Source of the DNA: Nymphaea colorata
Taxonomy: Eukaryota; Streptophyta; Magnoliopsida; Nymphaeales; Nymphaeaceae
DNA length: 64,000 bases
Reading direction: 5' to 3'
NCBI RefSeq assembly: GCF_008831285.2
Contig: NC_045143.1
Span: forward strand, 15,525,151 to 15,589,150
The position numbers and the translations under genes are program-made. The first letter of the stretch is position 1. Each line of letters starts with the position of its first letter. This document shows positions 12,225-23,776 of this stretch, piece by piece. Below the pieces are notes generated by a model. It was not told the origin of the DNA. It ran no database searches and saw only the letters and a program-made list of their open reading frames with translations.

Positions 12225-13050
12225 AAAGAAAAACTGAATGAGATAATGTTGTTTGTGTATATTTGTATACATGTCGATCATATGGATATAACATGGATTA
12301 GACAATACTATTGTCTCACACATATATATTTCAATTATATAAATATATCATAGATAAGATCATGTTGTTCTATGACAATTATATGGATATATCGTAGATG
12401 AGATAACGTTGTTTTACACACATATATATGACAGTCACATAGATAATAAATGAGATAATTATATTCTTACACATATATTTATGACAATCATATGGTTATA
12501 TTAGAGATAAAATATTATCGTTTTTGTTCTCATATATATGACAATCATATACATATAACAAAGATGAGATAATATTGTTTTTACATGAATATATATGACA
12601 ACCATATAAATATATCAGGAATGAAATAATATTGTTCTTGCTTGAATGTATATAACAATCATATAGATAAATCAGAGATGAGATAATATTGTTCTTACAT
12701 GAATATATATGACAACCATATGGATATATCAGTGATGAGATAGATATATCAGTGATGAGATAAGACTGTTCTTATACATATATATATTACAATTATATGG
12801 TTATATTATGGATGAGATAATACGATTGTTACACACATATATATGACAATCTTATGGATATATCATAGATACGATAATACTATTCATACACATATGTATA
12901 TGACAATCATATAGTTATGTCAGAGATAAGATAATATTGTTCTTGTTTGAATATATATAACAATCATATAGATATATCAGATATGAAATAATATTATGTT
13001 TACATAAATATATATGACAACCATATAAATATATCAGAGATGAGACAGTA

Positions 13051-13116
<66 letters not shown>

Positions 13117-13229
13117 ATAGATATATTATGGATAAGATAACACTGTTGTTACATGTATATATATATGATAATCACGTAGATATATCATACATGAGATAAT
13201 CATGACCTTACACACACACACACACAGAT

Positions 13230-13305
<76 letters not shown>

Positions 13306-13620
13306 ATCAAATGGATAGATCCTATATGAGATAATATTGCTCTTGATTGAATATATATGTCAATCATATAAATATATCAGAGATGAGATAATAATGTTCT
13401 TACTTGAATATATATGTCAAACATATAGATATATCAAAAATGAGATAATGCTGCTCTTACTTGAATATATATGACTATCATAAAGATATATCCGAGATGA
13501 GATAATAAGGTTCTTACATAAATATATATGACAACCATACAAACATATGAGAAATGAGATAATATTGTTTTTGTTTGAATATATATTGCAACTATATGGA
13601 TATATCAAAGATGATTCCTT
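12225..13620. repeat. Minisatellite array, unit about 57 bp, roughly 22 copies
   Basis: The motif GATGAGATAATATTGTTCTT followed by an A/T-rich half with ATATATGACAATCATAT and GATATATCAGA recurs every 55-60 bp from about 12.23 to 13.62 kb. I count about 22 variants of GATGAGATAA. Two long (TA)n tracts (13053-13113 and 13232-13301, the latter preceded by (CA)n) interrupt the array. Copies differ by point changes, so the array is not recently homogenised. It is not coding: the open frames across it simply translate the repeat. Confidence 0.9.
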
Positions 13621-15700
13621 CATCATAGATTTGAGTTCTTTAAATATTTTTAATAGCTGCCATTCTGGCCTATGACACTCTCTTAAATGTTTGAATAGGA
13701 AGAGAGGAGGTGTCCTCTATTGCTTAGTGGAAATGTTGGCAGTTAGATGTTGTGGCACCTTTTGATCCATGCACCTTCTTAATTAACCCACTCGAGATAT
13801 ATAATCCTCAATTTGTCATATGTATATGGATTTAAACCATTTTATGTTCCAAATATTTTTGGTATAAAAGCTACTTGGTTCAATCTCAGCTGGAACCATA
13901 GTTTCCAACATAATACACTTGCCAATATTTGACTCCATTGAAAAAAGTAGAGTAGAGTATTTCAATACACTTCATATTTAAAAGGATCTTTTTCTGTTGA
14001 GTGAGTATCCAACTTTAGATATGTCATAGAAACAGAAAGATGATGCCAGCAGTATCATAAGTTGTAAGTTCAGACTTGACCCAGATCTGAGACCAAAGGT
14101 ATGGCCTTGCATCAGCATGTTTTACTAGCTTCTCAAAATTTTGAAAAGATATATAATTATAATAATTATTATTATTAAAGAATAAATAGTTATCAGCTCA
14201 ATTGGTTAGAATTGAATATATTTTGTCTCTATGATTCCATATTTGAGGGGCCCATTATCGTTTGCCTATACAGTTTGAGGTCATGACTGATGTCCACAAC
14301 ATTACAATAGATCAAGCTGCGATCCATAATTTTTATATTCTAATATTCGATATCCTTGATTTCTAACATGGATTTGAAATCCTTTGCCTAATAGGTGCAC
14401 AATATGATTTATAATTTTTACATATGAATTTGTGGATCTCAAGCCATACTACCTCTCTGTTCTTTAATTTTTGTATCTTAAAGTTTATGGGCTTCAAGTC
14501 CGACCCCCTCTCTCACTTATGATATGAGAATCTAAGAAATATTCTAGGAATTTAGAAATATTAAGACCTTAAATCTACGGTTTTAATATTTTAAAGCCAT
14601 AATGGTATACTGAGATATTCTTTTAAAATTTAAACTAAGGAATATGCATGTAAATATAAGAATTTAGAAAAAAAAAACTCATAAAACCTGATGTCTTGAT
14701 TGAATGTCACAAGCTGAAACCAAAATTTTGGATCATTAATTTTAGGAATTTCATAAGATCTAATGAAATTAAACAATAATTTTCTGAAAAAAAAAAGTTA
14801 AATGGAAAAATATATAAATTACTTTGAAGGAATATTTAAAAAAAAAAAAACTAACTGGCATATGCCACTCTTGAATTGAACAGTGAATTGAATTGTCGGC
14901 CCCCATATATGTTGTTTTTCTTCCCTAATATATGTTGTTTCTTTGCTCGTTCTTTTATAGTTTGAAGATGTTGGTGTTCAAAGCACCAAAATAGTAATAT
15001 TTAACCTGTGATTAAACAATAGTGGAGCCTGTGGACACAAGAAACATTTGTTTGTGGACACAAGATCTGATTTCATAAATGCCCAAGCACTAGTAGCATC
15101 CAAAAACATCTGATGAAGTGGGGTCATAGTCATACAATAGGATATGAGGTGATCAAGTTGATAACCCAAACACTTCACTGAAGGTTAACCATATGTTATT
15201 CTTGGAGATTTCAGCTTGATGATTGGCAGACAAATATTTCAAATCTGTTACCTTAGCACCACTTTGGCCAACGGAAAATTGATCTTTTTTTTTTCCCAGT
15301 TAAAAGGTTGCTGATCTCAGTTGGAACCATAGTGGCAAATTTTCTTCATATTACCGATCTTGTCAGTCTATGGTAACAAATTGAGGATTTTGAAGTGGTC
15401 ATCGGTAAATAACCATATGAACATTTCCTGATGAACAAGAGAACAGCCACTGCAATTGATGATAGCGTTCGTGTTCATTAGACAGACTAGTTATTATCTC
15501 TCACTTATACTTCTAGATATTCTTTTCAGCAATTCAGTTAATACCTATCCTGCTTTAATCTAATTGCTTTCAGCTAATTACAGAATAGATATCTATAATT
15601 ATATAATAATATGGTATTCTCGTCATTTTTCTATCTCTTTCCATCTTTATCTCTCTCTCTCTATTGATCGAGTGATTCATCATCATTTCTAATCATTGTC
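13621..15700. other. Gene-free AT-rich stretch
   Basis: No coding region is supported here. A 66-codon minus-strand frame at 14978-15178 has no motif I recognise. Homopolymer A runs occur near 14670, 14790 and 14840. Confidence 0.5.
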
Positions 15701-15702
15701 AC

Positions 15703-16040
15703 AAAAAACGGAGACGGGTATTAAACGGCGAGGAAAAAAACGGGTATAATACGGCAAAGTTTTATATATCTGGAATAAAACGGGAAAAGTTCGGCAAATT
15801 TTTTTTAAAAATTAAACATTTAATACATCTTAAAATTATAAAAAATAATAATTAATAAAAAAAAGGCAAAAAACGGAAAAATAACGGCAAAAAATGGGAA
15901 AATAACGTATAATACGGGTATTATACGTGTTTTTTTTGACGTTTTTTTAAAAAAAATGGGAATAGTACGGGTATTATACGGCAGAACTGTTTTTGGCGTT
16001 AAATACGCGTTTTTTTTAAAAAAACAGCGTTAAATTCTAA
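15703..16040. repeat. AT-rich repeat with ACGG / TATACGGG motifs, possible MITE
   Basis: This segment is dense in AAACGG, ATACGGG and GGTATTATACG motifs embedded in A/T-rich sequence, and contains the local inverted repeat ATAATACGGGTATTATACG. A related segment in the opposite sense appears near 17690-17905 (TTTTTTCGTATTTTTTA and GTATAATACCC). I could not define target duplications, so the transposon reading is an inference. Confidence 0.45.
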
Positions 16041-16544
16041 TAAATCTCTGGAAAGCTTCCCATCAGACCTTCAAAAAATTTTAGCTTTTTTTAGGAACCT
16101 TTCTTATAGAGCAAAGCCTCAAGAGCATACAAAGCACTAGTATGTGTCTTGTTTGATTATCTAGATAGAATGAATTCTGCAATTGGCTTGAGCAATTATA
16201 GTTGCCTTACATTTCAGGTATAGTTGATTGCTGCAACAACAATAGGCTTTCTTTAAAAATATTGTCTTACAGGTAGTACATCAACCAACCCTAGCAAGTG
16301 AGGAGCTTTAACCAGATAGGATTTGCATGTTTAAAATATCTGCTTGTAATATGATTCTAGTGGATTGTCTTATTGCTTCAATGCTGAAAGTGATTCCTAT
16401 TATTTTGTGCAGAAGAATCATATGTTGTGCTTTTGATCTTATGTTCTCTCCATGAATTTTTTGCACATGAGGAGTTCATAACAATCCCTATTGTCTATGT
16501 TTTTACATTAATTGCACATCTGGTGACTTTTCAATCTACTGTAT

Positions 16545-16629
16545 GGAGAGTTCAAATTAAACATCAAATGCATTCATGCACCACTCTCTGGTTACATCTC
16601 TCTCTCGCTCTCTCTCTCTCTCTCAAATA

Positions 16630-16681
<52 letters not shown>

Positions 16682-18580
16682 GTGTTTTCCATGCTGATAA
16701 TTATCTCTTCCAGCTGCCAACATGAGCTTGAGATAGCAAGAATAAATGGCATGTTTGGAAACATTGACAGAACACTAGGGTTCCTCAAACAGACATGAAT
16801 TCTTTCCTTTTTCAATTTGTGATAATGTTGCTGAAAAAATGACTCCTAGATGAAATTCAAATGGGCGTTTTCCTTTATAGGAGGGGACAGAGACCAATTT
16901 CTTACCGATATTGTTGAAGCTATGTTGGTCATGTTGAGTGTAGTTCCAAATGTGTGTATCAGCTTGTATTAACTATCCCATTTTTCTTAAAAAATGAAGC
17001 AAAAAAGAAAATGTTAAATAGATTATGCCATTCTAGCTGCCTTTGCTGTAAACTCTAAATATTTGCAGGAAGGACTTGCTCCTGGAGGCTTCAATTTTGA
17101 TGCAAAACTGTAAGTCTTTCTTTTCTGTCCTCAGATTCACCCACATTTCATGTGCATTTTAAGAATTCCAAGTAGGAATATTGGTTTTTTAACTCATCAA
17201 TGCTCTATAGGTATATCAACTGTGAGGTAAATGACTCTGAATGTTGTTTGGTATAAAAGACTTCCGAACTTCAGTATTCGACAGGCAAAGTTTTCACATT
17301 TGTGTCCTGTATGGACTGAAATTTCTTCTTTTATGTAAAGGCACCGAGAAAGAATAGATGTTGAGGAAATGTTTATTGCACATATCTCTGGCATCGATGC
17401 TCTAGCTCATGACCTCCACAATGTTGCTAAACTGCCAGAGGTAAAGGCCAGAAATGTGATGGACCAAACATTTCTCTTTTATGTGCTTGTAACCATGGAA
17501 TCAAAAACATAAATTTGTAAACTGTTAGCATCTGAGATCCTAGGAGTTCTTTGTACCAGATTGACTTGCAAGACCTATCAAAAACTTATAATTTAACCAT
17601 TTGTCATAGAAAATGCATACTAATAAATAAAACATGTATAATACACCAAGAATAAGTCAGCCATATAAAGCAACAATTAGATGTGTTTTTTTAAAAAACG
17701 CCAGAAAATACAAAATGTGAAAAAATGCATATTATATTTGTTTTTCCACGTTTTTTTCGTATTTTTTATTTAATTTTTATTTTTTATAATTTTCAGGATT
17801 TATTAAATGTTTTAAATTTTTTAAAAATTTCATGAGATTTTTTGAAGATATATAACTTTGTTGTATTATACCCAAGAAATTCATCACCGTATAATACCCT
17901 TACATGATATATTTGATGATGAATTCAACTAATCCAACTTGTGTATTCAATTTATATCATAAATTTTGCATTCCTCACCATTGGTATGTATATTTTAAAT
18001 TTCTGAAGGATGGAGCATCGGCCGAGCTAGTGGAGAAGTGATATTCAAGTTTTAATTGAGAACTCGAATCTGTGATTGAGGTTTACATTTCCAAATGTTT
18101 TTTGTATATACAATGGGCAGTTCACGAATTTGCTTTTAAAATCCTACAATTGTAACAGGAGGGAAAGGGTGTTTCTGAGATGCTTGAGATTGTGGCCCTG
18201 GAATCGGGCGAATCATGACTCCCTTCTGCAAGGCAGGTAATTGGAAAATGCCCAATGTGTTGCCAGCCGATGTCTAGTTCCCATGTCTTCATGAGCTGAC
18301 AGCTTGAGTAGGAAGTAATGATCATACTGTGTTATTGGCTTCCTCCCAACGCTGTCCCACACTTTGGGCAGCCTTTGGTACTCGCCCATCCTAGGTTGGA
18401 GATGCACAAGTCCTTGCCATTATTGATGTTCACTTCCTTTTTTACTTTTTTTTTTTTTTTCTTTTATGACAGTCATGTCGCTTCTTATTATTTTCTCTTA
18501 TTATATATAGAACTTATGGAAATCTTCTGTTACTGTCTTCGCAGGAACTTGCTGAGATGATCTTGCAGTCCGCATTGTAG
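16545..18580 (+). pseudogene. xylA-like: Xylose isomerase pseudogene, 3' part, introns retained
   Basis: Xylose isomerase interconverts xylose and xylulose, and plants carry a eukaryotic copy of about 480 aa. Pieces of its C-terminal third appear in order, separated by intron-like sequence: FKLN and LSG near 16551-16592 (Glu and Asn of the metal-binding neighbourhood already altered), CQHELEIARINGMFGNID from 16715, DQFLTDIVEAML near 16891-16935, GLAPGGFNFDAKL near 17072-17111, a RERIDVEEMFIAHISG block at about 17341-17440, and the C-terminal QELAEMILQSAL ending in TAG at 18578-18580. Decay is clear: a frameshift after GNID, TGA codons at 18039-18041 and 18057-18059, and another TGA at 18216-18218 in the penultimate exon. 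Splice sites are mostly kept, so this is a duplicated or dying gene and not a retrocopy. I found no upstream exons, so it appears 5'-truncated. Confidence 0.85.
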
Positions 18581-21473
18581 ATTAGGCGGTGTGGGCATTT
18601 TCTGTTGCTGACAAGAAAATGTGTAGAAGGCTTTACTTCTGTTTTCATTGGGGCTAGAGATAGAGAATAGAACCAGTTAGTGTTACTCAGTATTAATTCA
18701 GCCTCAGAGGAATCACTAAATAAGATAAGGCTCTCCTCTCAATCATATCCTTTGTTTCTTTAACGTTCTTGGTGTTATTCTCTTGGTATAACAGTTGATC
18801 GAAAAGAAGAAGAGTAAGGGGGGAGTTAGCCGAGTTTCTCTTGAGAGAATGAACAATGCAGACAAAAACAGAAAAGCTTATGAACTACTAAAACGTAGAT
18901 CATATTAGCTGCAAGCACGATGTGGCAGTTCAATGGTCAAGATCAAGTACCAATATGAGAAGAAGGAGAAGTTTTGCCTGAAAAACGTTTGATATTCTTA
19001 CCAACCTCATCAACCATAGTGCAGCCATGTCAAGCTAAATATCATCATTCTAGGTAGTTATATGGTATTAGTGGTTACCTTTTTCAGTGACAATTTTTAC
19101 TCTTTTGTTTCGAGATACTGACAGAAGTGCTAGACTTATTACTGCCTAGTGGTCAAAGAGCTCGTGCTGATACTAACACAATCTCTATGGGAATCGTTGG
19201 TGCAGTATGCCCTACTGTTGGTCTTCTGCAAATTTCTCTATTTCTGCATACAACCCCAGGAACATTCAACCAAGCAAGAACTCTGCCTTTGGAGAGGTCA
19301 GAAGAATGTTTGAACTCATGAGCAATCAGTTACTAGCCAGGCCTTCCTTTGTGTCCTTATATGGTCTTTTTTGGTTAATTTGTCATTTGCCTCTTCTGGG
19401 ACCACTAGAGGCATCCTTCTCCTTTTCATCCAAGCATCTCTCTCATTTATTTGAATTTGCAGTTTCCATGAAAGAGTGATGTAATTGGCATACGCTGTTA
19501 TATATGCCTTAATGAAAGAGCTCCTATACTGTGAAATCTAGCTGAAAAAGGGTTGGAAAATGAAACTACATTTTTAATTGGCCATTGGTAACATCATATC
19601 CTTGTGCATAAGTAGTCAAGGAAAACATATAGGAGCAGCATTTTGGTGAAACATAGTACGTATAATATACTGATCATTATTGATTTAGCTTTTCATGCTT
19701 TGCTGTGTGGAGTTCGCAAGGTTTACCTTATTCATGGTTCTTTCGGCAAGTTTTTATGAATGAATCTCTATTTCCAAAATTCAACATGAAATGTAATTTG
19801 TAAAGACCCAGACAGCAATTTTTGGAGAAAATGCTTCACAAATTTGGTCTCCTTCCCCATTATGTGAAAGCAATTTCTAGAACAGTACAGCTGCTTGGTT
19901 CAGGTAGCTAAACTTCACATACATGTTGTCTTAGTACCATGTTCAGGAATTAATCCCATTTGTTATTGTATGCATGCTTACATTCTTTATCCTATTTTTA
20001 AGGCGCATAAGAAATATATAAGCCTTAGCTTGGTTTTTCTTTTTTTAATATTGCAGGAAGTTTTTGGCAGAGAATTAGAAATAAAGCAGGCTCAAGAACC
20101 ATGTTTTGAGTGTATTGTCTCATGCAAACTCCTCGTCAAGAAGAAAAGAAATTCAAGATTGTGGCTACATTTTGTTGTTGTGGTTTGAGGTGTATTTAAA
20201 CTTAGGCACGAGGTCAATGTCAATGTACTTGTGACAATTTTTGTAGAGCTTCTGGCGCTTTATGTAATTTTGTATACTTTGTGGCAGGACACAATTTTTT
20301 TCAAGTTTTTAATAATAAAATTTTAGTTGTGAATATTTTTTGTGTGTTCAATTTCAATATGTGAGTTTGAGTGAGTGTGTGTGTATGTATAGCAGGATGT
20401 AAGCAGGGATCCACTACTACCATTGGCAACTGTAGTGGTTGTGCCCAATTATACAACAGCTCTTGCCCTTGCAGTGGGTCAATGCCAATGGCTGGCCTTA
20501 GATATCCGCAAGGGTGAAGGTAGTTTGCCAATAACATCATTGGCAACAGCTAATGCTTCTATTGGCAATGGTAACGACCGTAGCTAATAGTACCTTTTGT
20601 TGTTGTCGTGTGGACCTTTGTTGTAAAGTTTTTCAACAAAAACAGGGTCCCATACCAAGAAGGAATTCATGGGATGGGGAAGGGCTGATTCGGGCATGAA
20701 ATGGATTAATAGGTGCTGGAAAATATTGTTTCAGGTAGTCATTTGGAGGTTGTGGTGGATGCAGAATATGAATTACACATGACAAAATGTTTGATTCGTG
20801 CATTGACAACATATATTTCTCTATGTGGCAGGACTGTCTTTAGCGTTAAGGATGGTCTGAGAAAGGAAGAGTTGGTTCAACTTGTCAACATCTAGTCTCA
20901 AACAAATCTGATTTATAAGGATGTTGGGAATGTAGTCTCGTGCTAATGTTAACTTAATATTGTAATAATTATCAGCAGAAGGAAAAGGAGGTGGGTGATT
21001 GCGATCTTGGAGCCACTTAATAACAATGATATGTTAATGAATTGGAAAGAGGTTCAGGATGGTGGTGATGCTACAGAGATGGATCTTTAAGATGGAGTTT
21101 GGCTGAGGGAGGGAACAGAATTGAGAAAATGGTGGTAGTGTCTAATAACAGGGGATGAATGAGAAGAGTTAAAGGTTTGTTACAATGTAGTAGAAATTTG
21201 GAGTTCAAGACCGATAGATATAAAGAATCAAGCAAGCATAATTTTGGGAGTAGGTTTGGTGGTCATAAAGGGTCTGAGTTTTTTTTTATGGTAGGCATAA
21301 TTTTGTGTAGGATAGTGGATTGGGGAAGGGTGAGCTTGAAAGGAACTGGCTTTAGATTGTAGTTTCTGTTTTTTTTTTCTTATTATTATAAGGAGCTACT
21401 GGGTTTTAGTAGCTTGTTTTCTGATTTGGTTTTTGTAAACACTCATTTCTGTACATAGCTTATTCTTTTTCAA
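18581..21473. other. Unassigned stretch, possibly with decayed coding pieces
   Basis: I recognise no gene here. Two overlapping plus-strand open frames at 19127-19321 and 19207-19479, and one at 20057-20188, have non-repetitive amino acid composition and could be remnants of exons, but I cannot name a family. Around 20390-20580 there are several TTGGCAA / TTGCCAA words in both orientations, which hints at a small inverted-repeat element without definable ends. Confidence 0.35.
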
Positions 21474-21476
21474 TAA
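21474..21476. repeat. Left target-site duplication TAA
   Basis: TAA directly precedes the GGGCCTGTTTGAT end at 21477 and recurs after the right end at 23777-23779. A 3-bp TAA/TTA duplication is typical of PIF/Harbinger elements. Confidence 0.6.
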
Positions 21477-21531
21477 GGGCCTGTTTGATTGCCCAGAAAA
21501 ATTTGGTGGAGGGGTTGAAATATGTATGGGC

Positions 21532-21685
21532 GGGTGAAATTTCACCCGCCTGACGCAAAAACCATCAAACGGGGTGATATTTCACCCCGTTTACGATAAG
21601 TGAGCGGGTGAAATTTCACCCGCTCAAAAGTCCGAGCTCACAGCTCGGACTTTCGAGCGGGTGAAATTTCACCCGCTCGACATTT
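21532..21685. repeat. Cluster of GGGTGAAATTTCACCC palindromes
   Basis: Within about 150 bp the perfect palindrome GGGTGAAATTTCACCC occurs three times, each extended by flanking complementary bases (for example GCGGGTGAAATTTCACCCGC). A fourth variant, CGGGGTGATATTTCACCCCG, lies between the first and second, and a GTCCGAGCTC / GAGCTCGGAC inverted pair lies between the second and third. The cluster sits just inside the left end of the transposon, where transposase-binding sites are usually found. Confidence 0.9.
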
Positions 21686-22177
21686 TCCTTCCGAAGGCAT
21701 TCACCCGCGCGTCTTCCTCCGCAGTCGACGATCTCCCTCACATTGGAGAATAGCTGCCTGCTCACCATCGCCGCTCCGCCATCGCCGCTCTCACCGCCGC
21801 CGCTCCGCCGTCGCCACCCTCACCGTCGCCGCTCCACCGTCGCTGCTCAACCCTCGCCGCTCCCCTCGGGTTCCGTCTACTTCCCCTCCTTCATCGCTGC
21901 CGCTCAACCCTCGCCGCTTCCCTCAGGTTCCTTTTTCACACTGACTGGTTTTGTCAATGGATCAATTCATGGGTTCGTCTTCTCTCTTGGAGATGTGAGT
22001 GTGAAGACTCTTGAGTAGTTAATGGATGTTCAGTCCAACTCGGAAACTTCCCCAAAATCTGCTTCGTTTTGGACAGAGGCTGATGGCGATGAGTTTTTGT
22101 TTTTGGGGATCTTCGTTTTCTGGATCAATTAGCAGGAATTTTGTGTAATTCAGTAACTTAATTATTTTGGAAGAAAT

Positions 22178-22293
22178 ATGGCGATTGGAGATGAATTGGG
22201 TGCTTCCAAGAAGAAATTGAAGAATGGTAACATGGATGTGCCTATCTTCAACGCTGAGAATTTGCAGAACAATATGAAAACTATCTATTACAG
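22178..22293 (+). pseudogene. EMC6: Captured first exon of EMC6 (ER membrane protein complex subunit 6)
   Basis: EMC6 is a small membrane subunit of the ER membrane protein complex, which inserts tail-anchored and multipass proteins. From the ATG at 22178 the frame reads 38 codons, including the recognisable stretch DVPIFNAENLQNNMKTIYY, which corresponds to the cytosolic N-terminal part just before the first membrane helix. The match ends at CAG|GTTCTT (after 22293), which looks like the original exon 1 donor, and no transmembrane helices follow. The preceding ~150 bp read like a native plant 5' leader. It lies inside the 2.3-kb transposon, so I infer capture by the element at DNA level, with the host intron start included. 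It cannot make functional EMC6 by itself. Confidence 0.8.
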
Positions 22294-22554
22294 GTTCTTT
22301 TTTGAATCCCTGCGATTTTGGATGTCCTGTTTTTTTCCTTGAAGCGTGCATATTTTTTTAGATCAATTCATCAACTAGTTTCATAATATGTAGCCAGATC
22401 TGGTGTTTTCACGACGTCGTTCACAGATTTGGAGCTGAAAAACGAGAGTCAAGTTGAATGCATTTTGACCCAGGCTAATTTGGTTTTTCCCTTCTTGGCA
22501 CAGAGGATCTCCTCCGAATGCAATGTCTGCACTTTGTGAAGCCACAAGAGCAGA

Positions 22555-22690
22555 TAAAGCAGGTCATCAAGATCAATGACTACCAGAAGAGCCGGTTCGT
22601 TAACTGGTAGTTTCGTCCATGTTCAACACTGCTGCTGGTAAAAAAATTGCGGTTCTTGGCTTTGCATTCAAGAAAGACACAGAGAGACCT
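22555..22690 (+). pseudogene. UGD: Captured fragment of UDP-glucose 6-dehydrogenase
   Basis: UDP-glucose dehydrogenase makes UDP-glucuronate for cell-wall polysaccharides. The stretch KQVIKINDYQKSRFVN is recognisable, and in a shifted frame it continues as SMFNTAAGKKIAVLGFAFKK, which is the start of the C-terminal UDP-binding domain with its glycine-rich VLGFAFKK strand. A TAG and a frameshift separate the two parts, so it is not translatable as one piece. Weak similarity may extend upstream to about 22507 (ECN). It lies about 260 bp after the EMC6 exon within the same transposon. In plants UGD is often a single-exon gene, so the absence of introns is uninformative. Confidence 0.8.
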
Positions 22691-22696
22691 CAGTTC

Positions 22697-22900
22697 CTGG
22701 GTTAGTGACAGTGCACTGGACGAAAAGCTTGTTGGTGAATTACTTAATTTCCTTAATTTCCTGGGTTAGTGACAGTGCACTGGACGAAAAGCTTGTTGGT
22801 TTGTTGGGACCAGAGAGACATCAGTTCTTCAGCGTCCTGAAAAATTGCCTTTTGCTTCTAGAGAGTGGACAATCTTCTGCTGATTCTGATGTTCTTTAGC
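22697..22900 (+). repeat. Local tandem duplication plus short open frame
   Basis: CCTGGGTTAGTGACAGTGCA and the following ACTGGACGAAAAGCTTGTTG occur twice, at about 22697-22735 and 22762-22801. The second copy runs into an open frame ending TAG at 22899 (residues LLGPERHQFFSVLKNCLLLL among others) that looks like host coding sequence, but I do not recognise the gene. It could be a third captured fragment. Confidence 0.55.
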
Positions 22901-23603
22901 ACTTGAATGTATACAGTGAAGTAAATGCAATTTTTTCTCTCTGATGTTCAACAGGTTTCAGGTAAACTGCAATTTGATTGACCTTCGTAAACAGAAATTT
23001 GATTGACCTTCCTGTAAACTACAGTACCAATTTCATATTATGTTAGTGTTTGCTGCATTCTCTGTTTTCATGTTGTTGCACCTTAGGTAGCCAACTAGTA
23101 ACGGTTGCCTGTTAGCAAATAGCTGCGTTTTGAGTAATGGTGTGCTTTGGTTTAATACATTTTTGTCATGTGAAAATCTTCACATCAGAAATAAAAAACT
23201 TTGTCATGGCAGTGCCTCTCTTCGTATGATTCATTAGCATATAGATATGGTAAAATGCTTTATGGATCACATTTAGCTGTTACTTTTACAATTATGTTTG
23301 GTTTGGCTAATGTTATATCATGTGAAGGATTTTGCAAGTTACTGCTTGTTCAACTGAATTAAAGCGCTGAAAGTTGAAAGTCACTTTTTTGCACTCAACT
23401 GGGTTTTCATGCTTGATTGCAACCTCAATTCGTTGGTAAATAAATAGGCCATTCCATTGGTTGTGTGTCTAGAATTTGGTTTTAGATGACCAAAAAAATA
23501 GACCATGCTTGTCTGCACGGGTTATATAAACAAAGAGGAAATTGAGGAGGAGAAAGAAAAGAAAAACAACTACTACTAACAATCTTAAAAAAAAATCTCT
23601 CAA

Positions 23604-23776
23604 ATTTTTTATCTTGTGCATCAAAGGGGGTTAATTTTACCACGTTAAATTCTACCCTGTCATCAAACAGGGCCTCAGATTGAAAGAGGGAGAAATTTCA
23701 TCCTATAAATTTTTCCAGAAAATTTTACCATGATAAATTTACTACGTTAAATTCTTCCTGTGCATCAAACGAGCCC
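23604..23776. repeat. Duplicated right terminus of the 2.3-kb transposon
   Basis: The sequence ACCACGTTAAATTCTACCCT leading to ATCAAACAGGGCC (ending 23674) is repeated in diverged form as ACTACGTTAAATTCTTCCTG leading to ATCAAACGAGCCC (ending 23776). The element therefore has two alternative right ends about 100 bp apart. Confidence 0.8.

Larger units (their letters stand above)
21477..23776. mobile_element. Composite PIF/Harbinger-like transposon (2.3 kb) carrying host gene fragments
   Basis: The left end GGGCCTGTTTGAT is mirrored by the right end, which reads GGGCTCGTTTGAT when reverse-complemented, with TAA on both flanks. About 100 bp inside the right end is a second end, GGGCCTGTTTGAT reverse-complemented (23662-23674), identical to the left end. 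No transposase is visible. The interior holds a GC-rich leader-like segment (about 21720-21930), the first coding exon of EMC6 with its leader, a UDP-glucose dehydrogenase fragment, and a tandemly repeated segment of unknown origin. The superfamily assignment rests on TIR style and the 3-bp duplication, so a different superfamily remains possible. Confidence 0.75.

Noticed and set aside
12225-13620. CRISPR-like repeat array
   Set aside because: The units are diverged, A/T-rich and contiguous, without constant repeats and unique spacers, and the context is plant nuclear DNA.
16427-16798. 123-codon plus-strand open frame
   Set aside because: It runs through intron and microsatellite sequence. 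Only its last ~30 codons correspond to a xylose isomerase exon.
21743-22018. 91-codon Pro/Ser/Arg-rich open frame
   Set aside because: It is low-complexity GC-rich leader-like sequence inside the transposon, with no recognisable protein.
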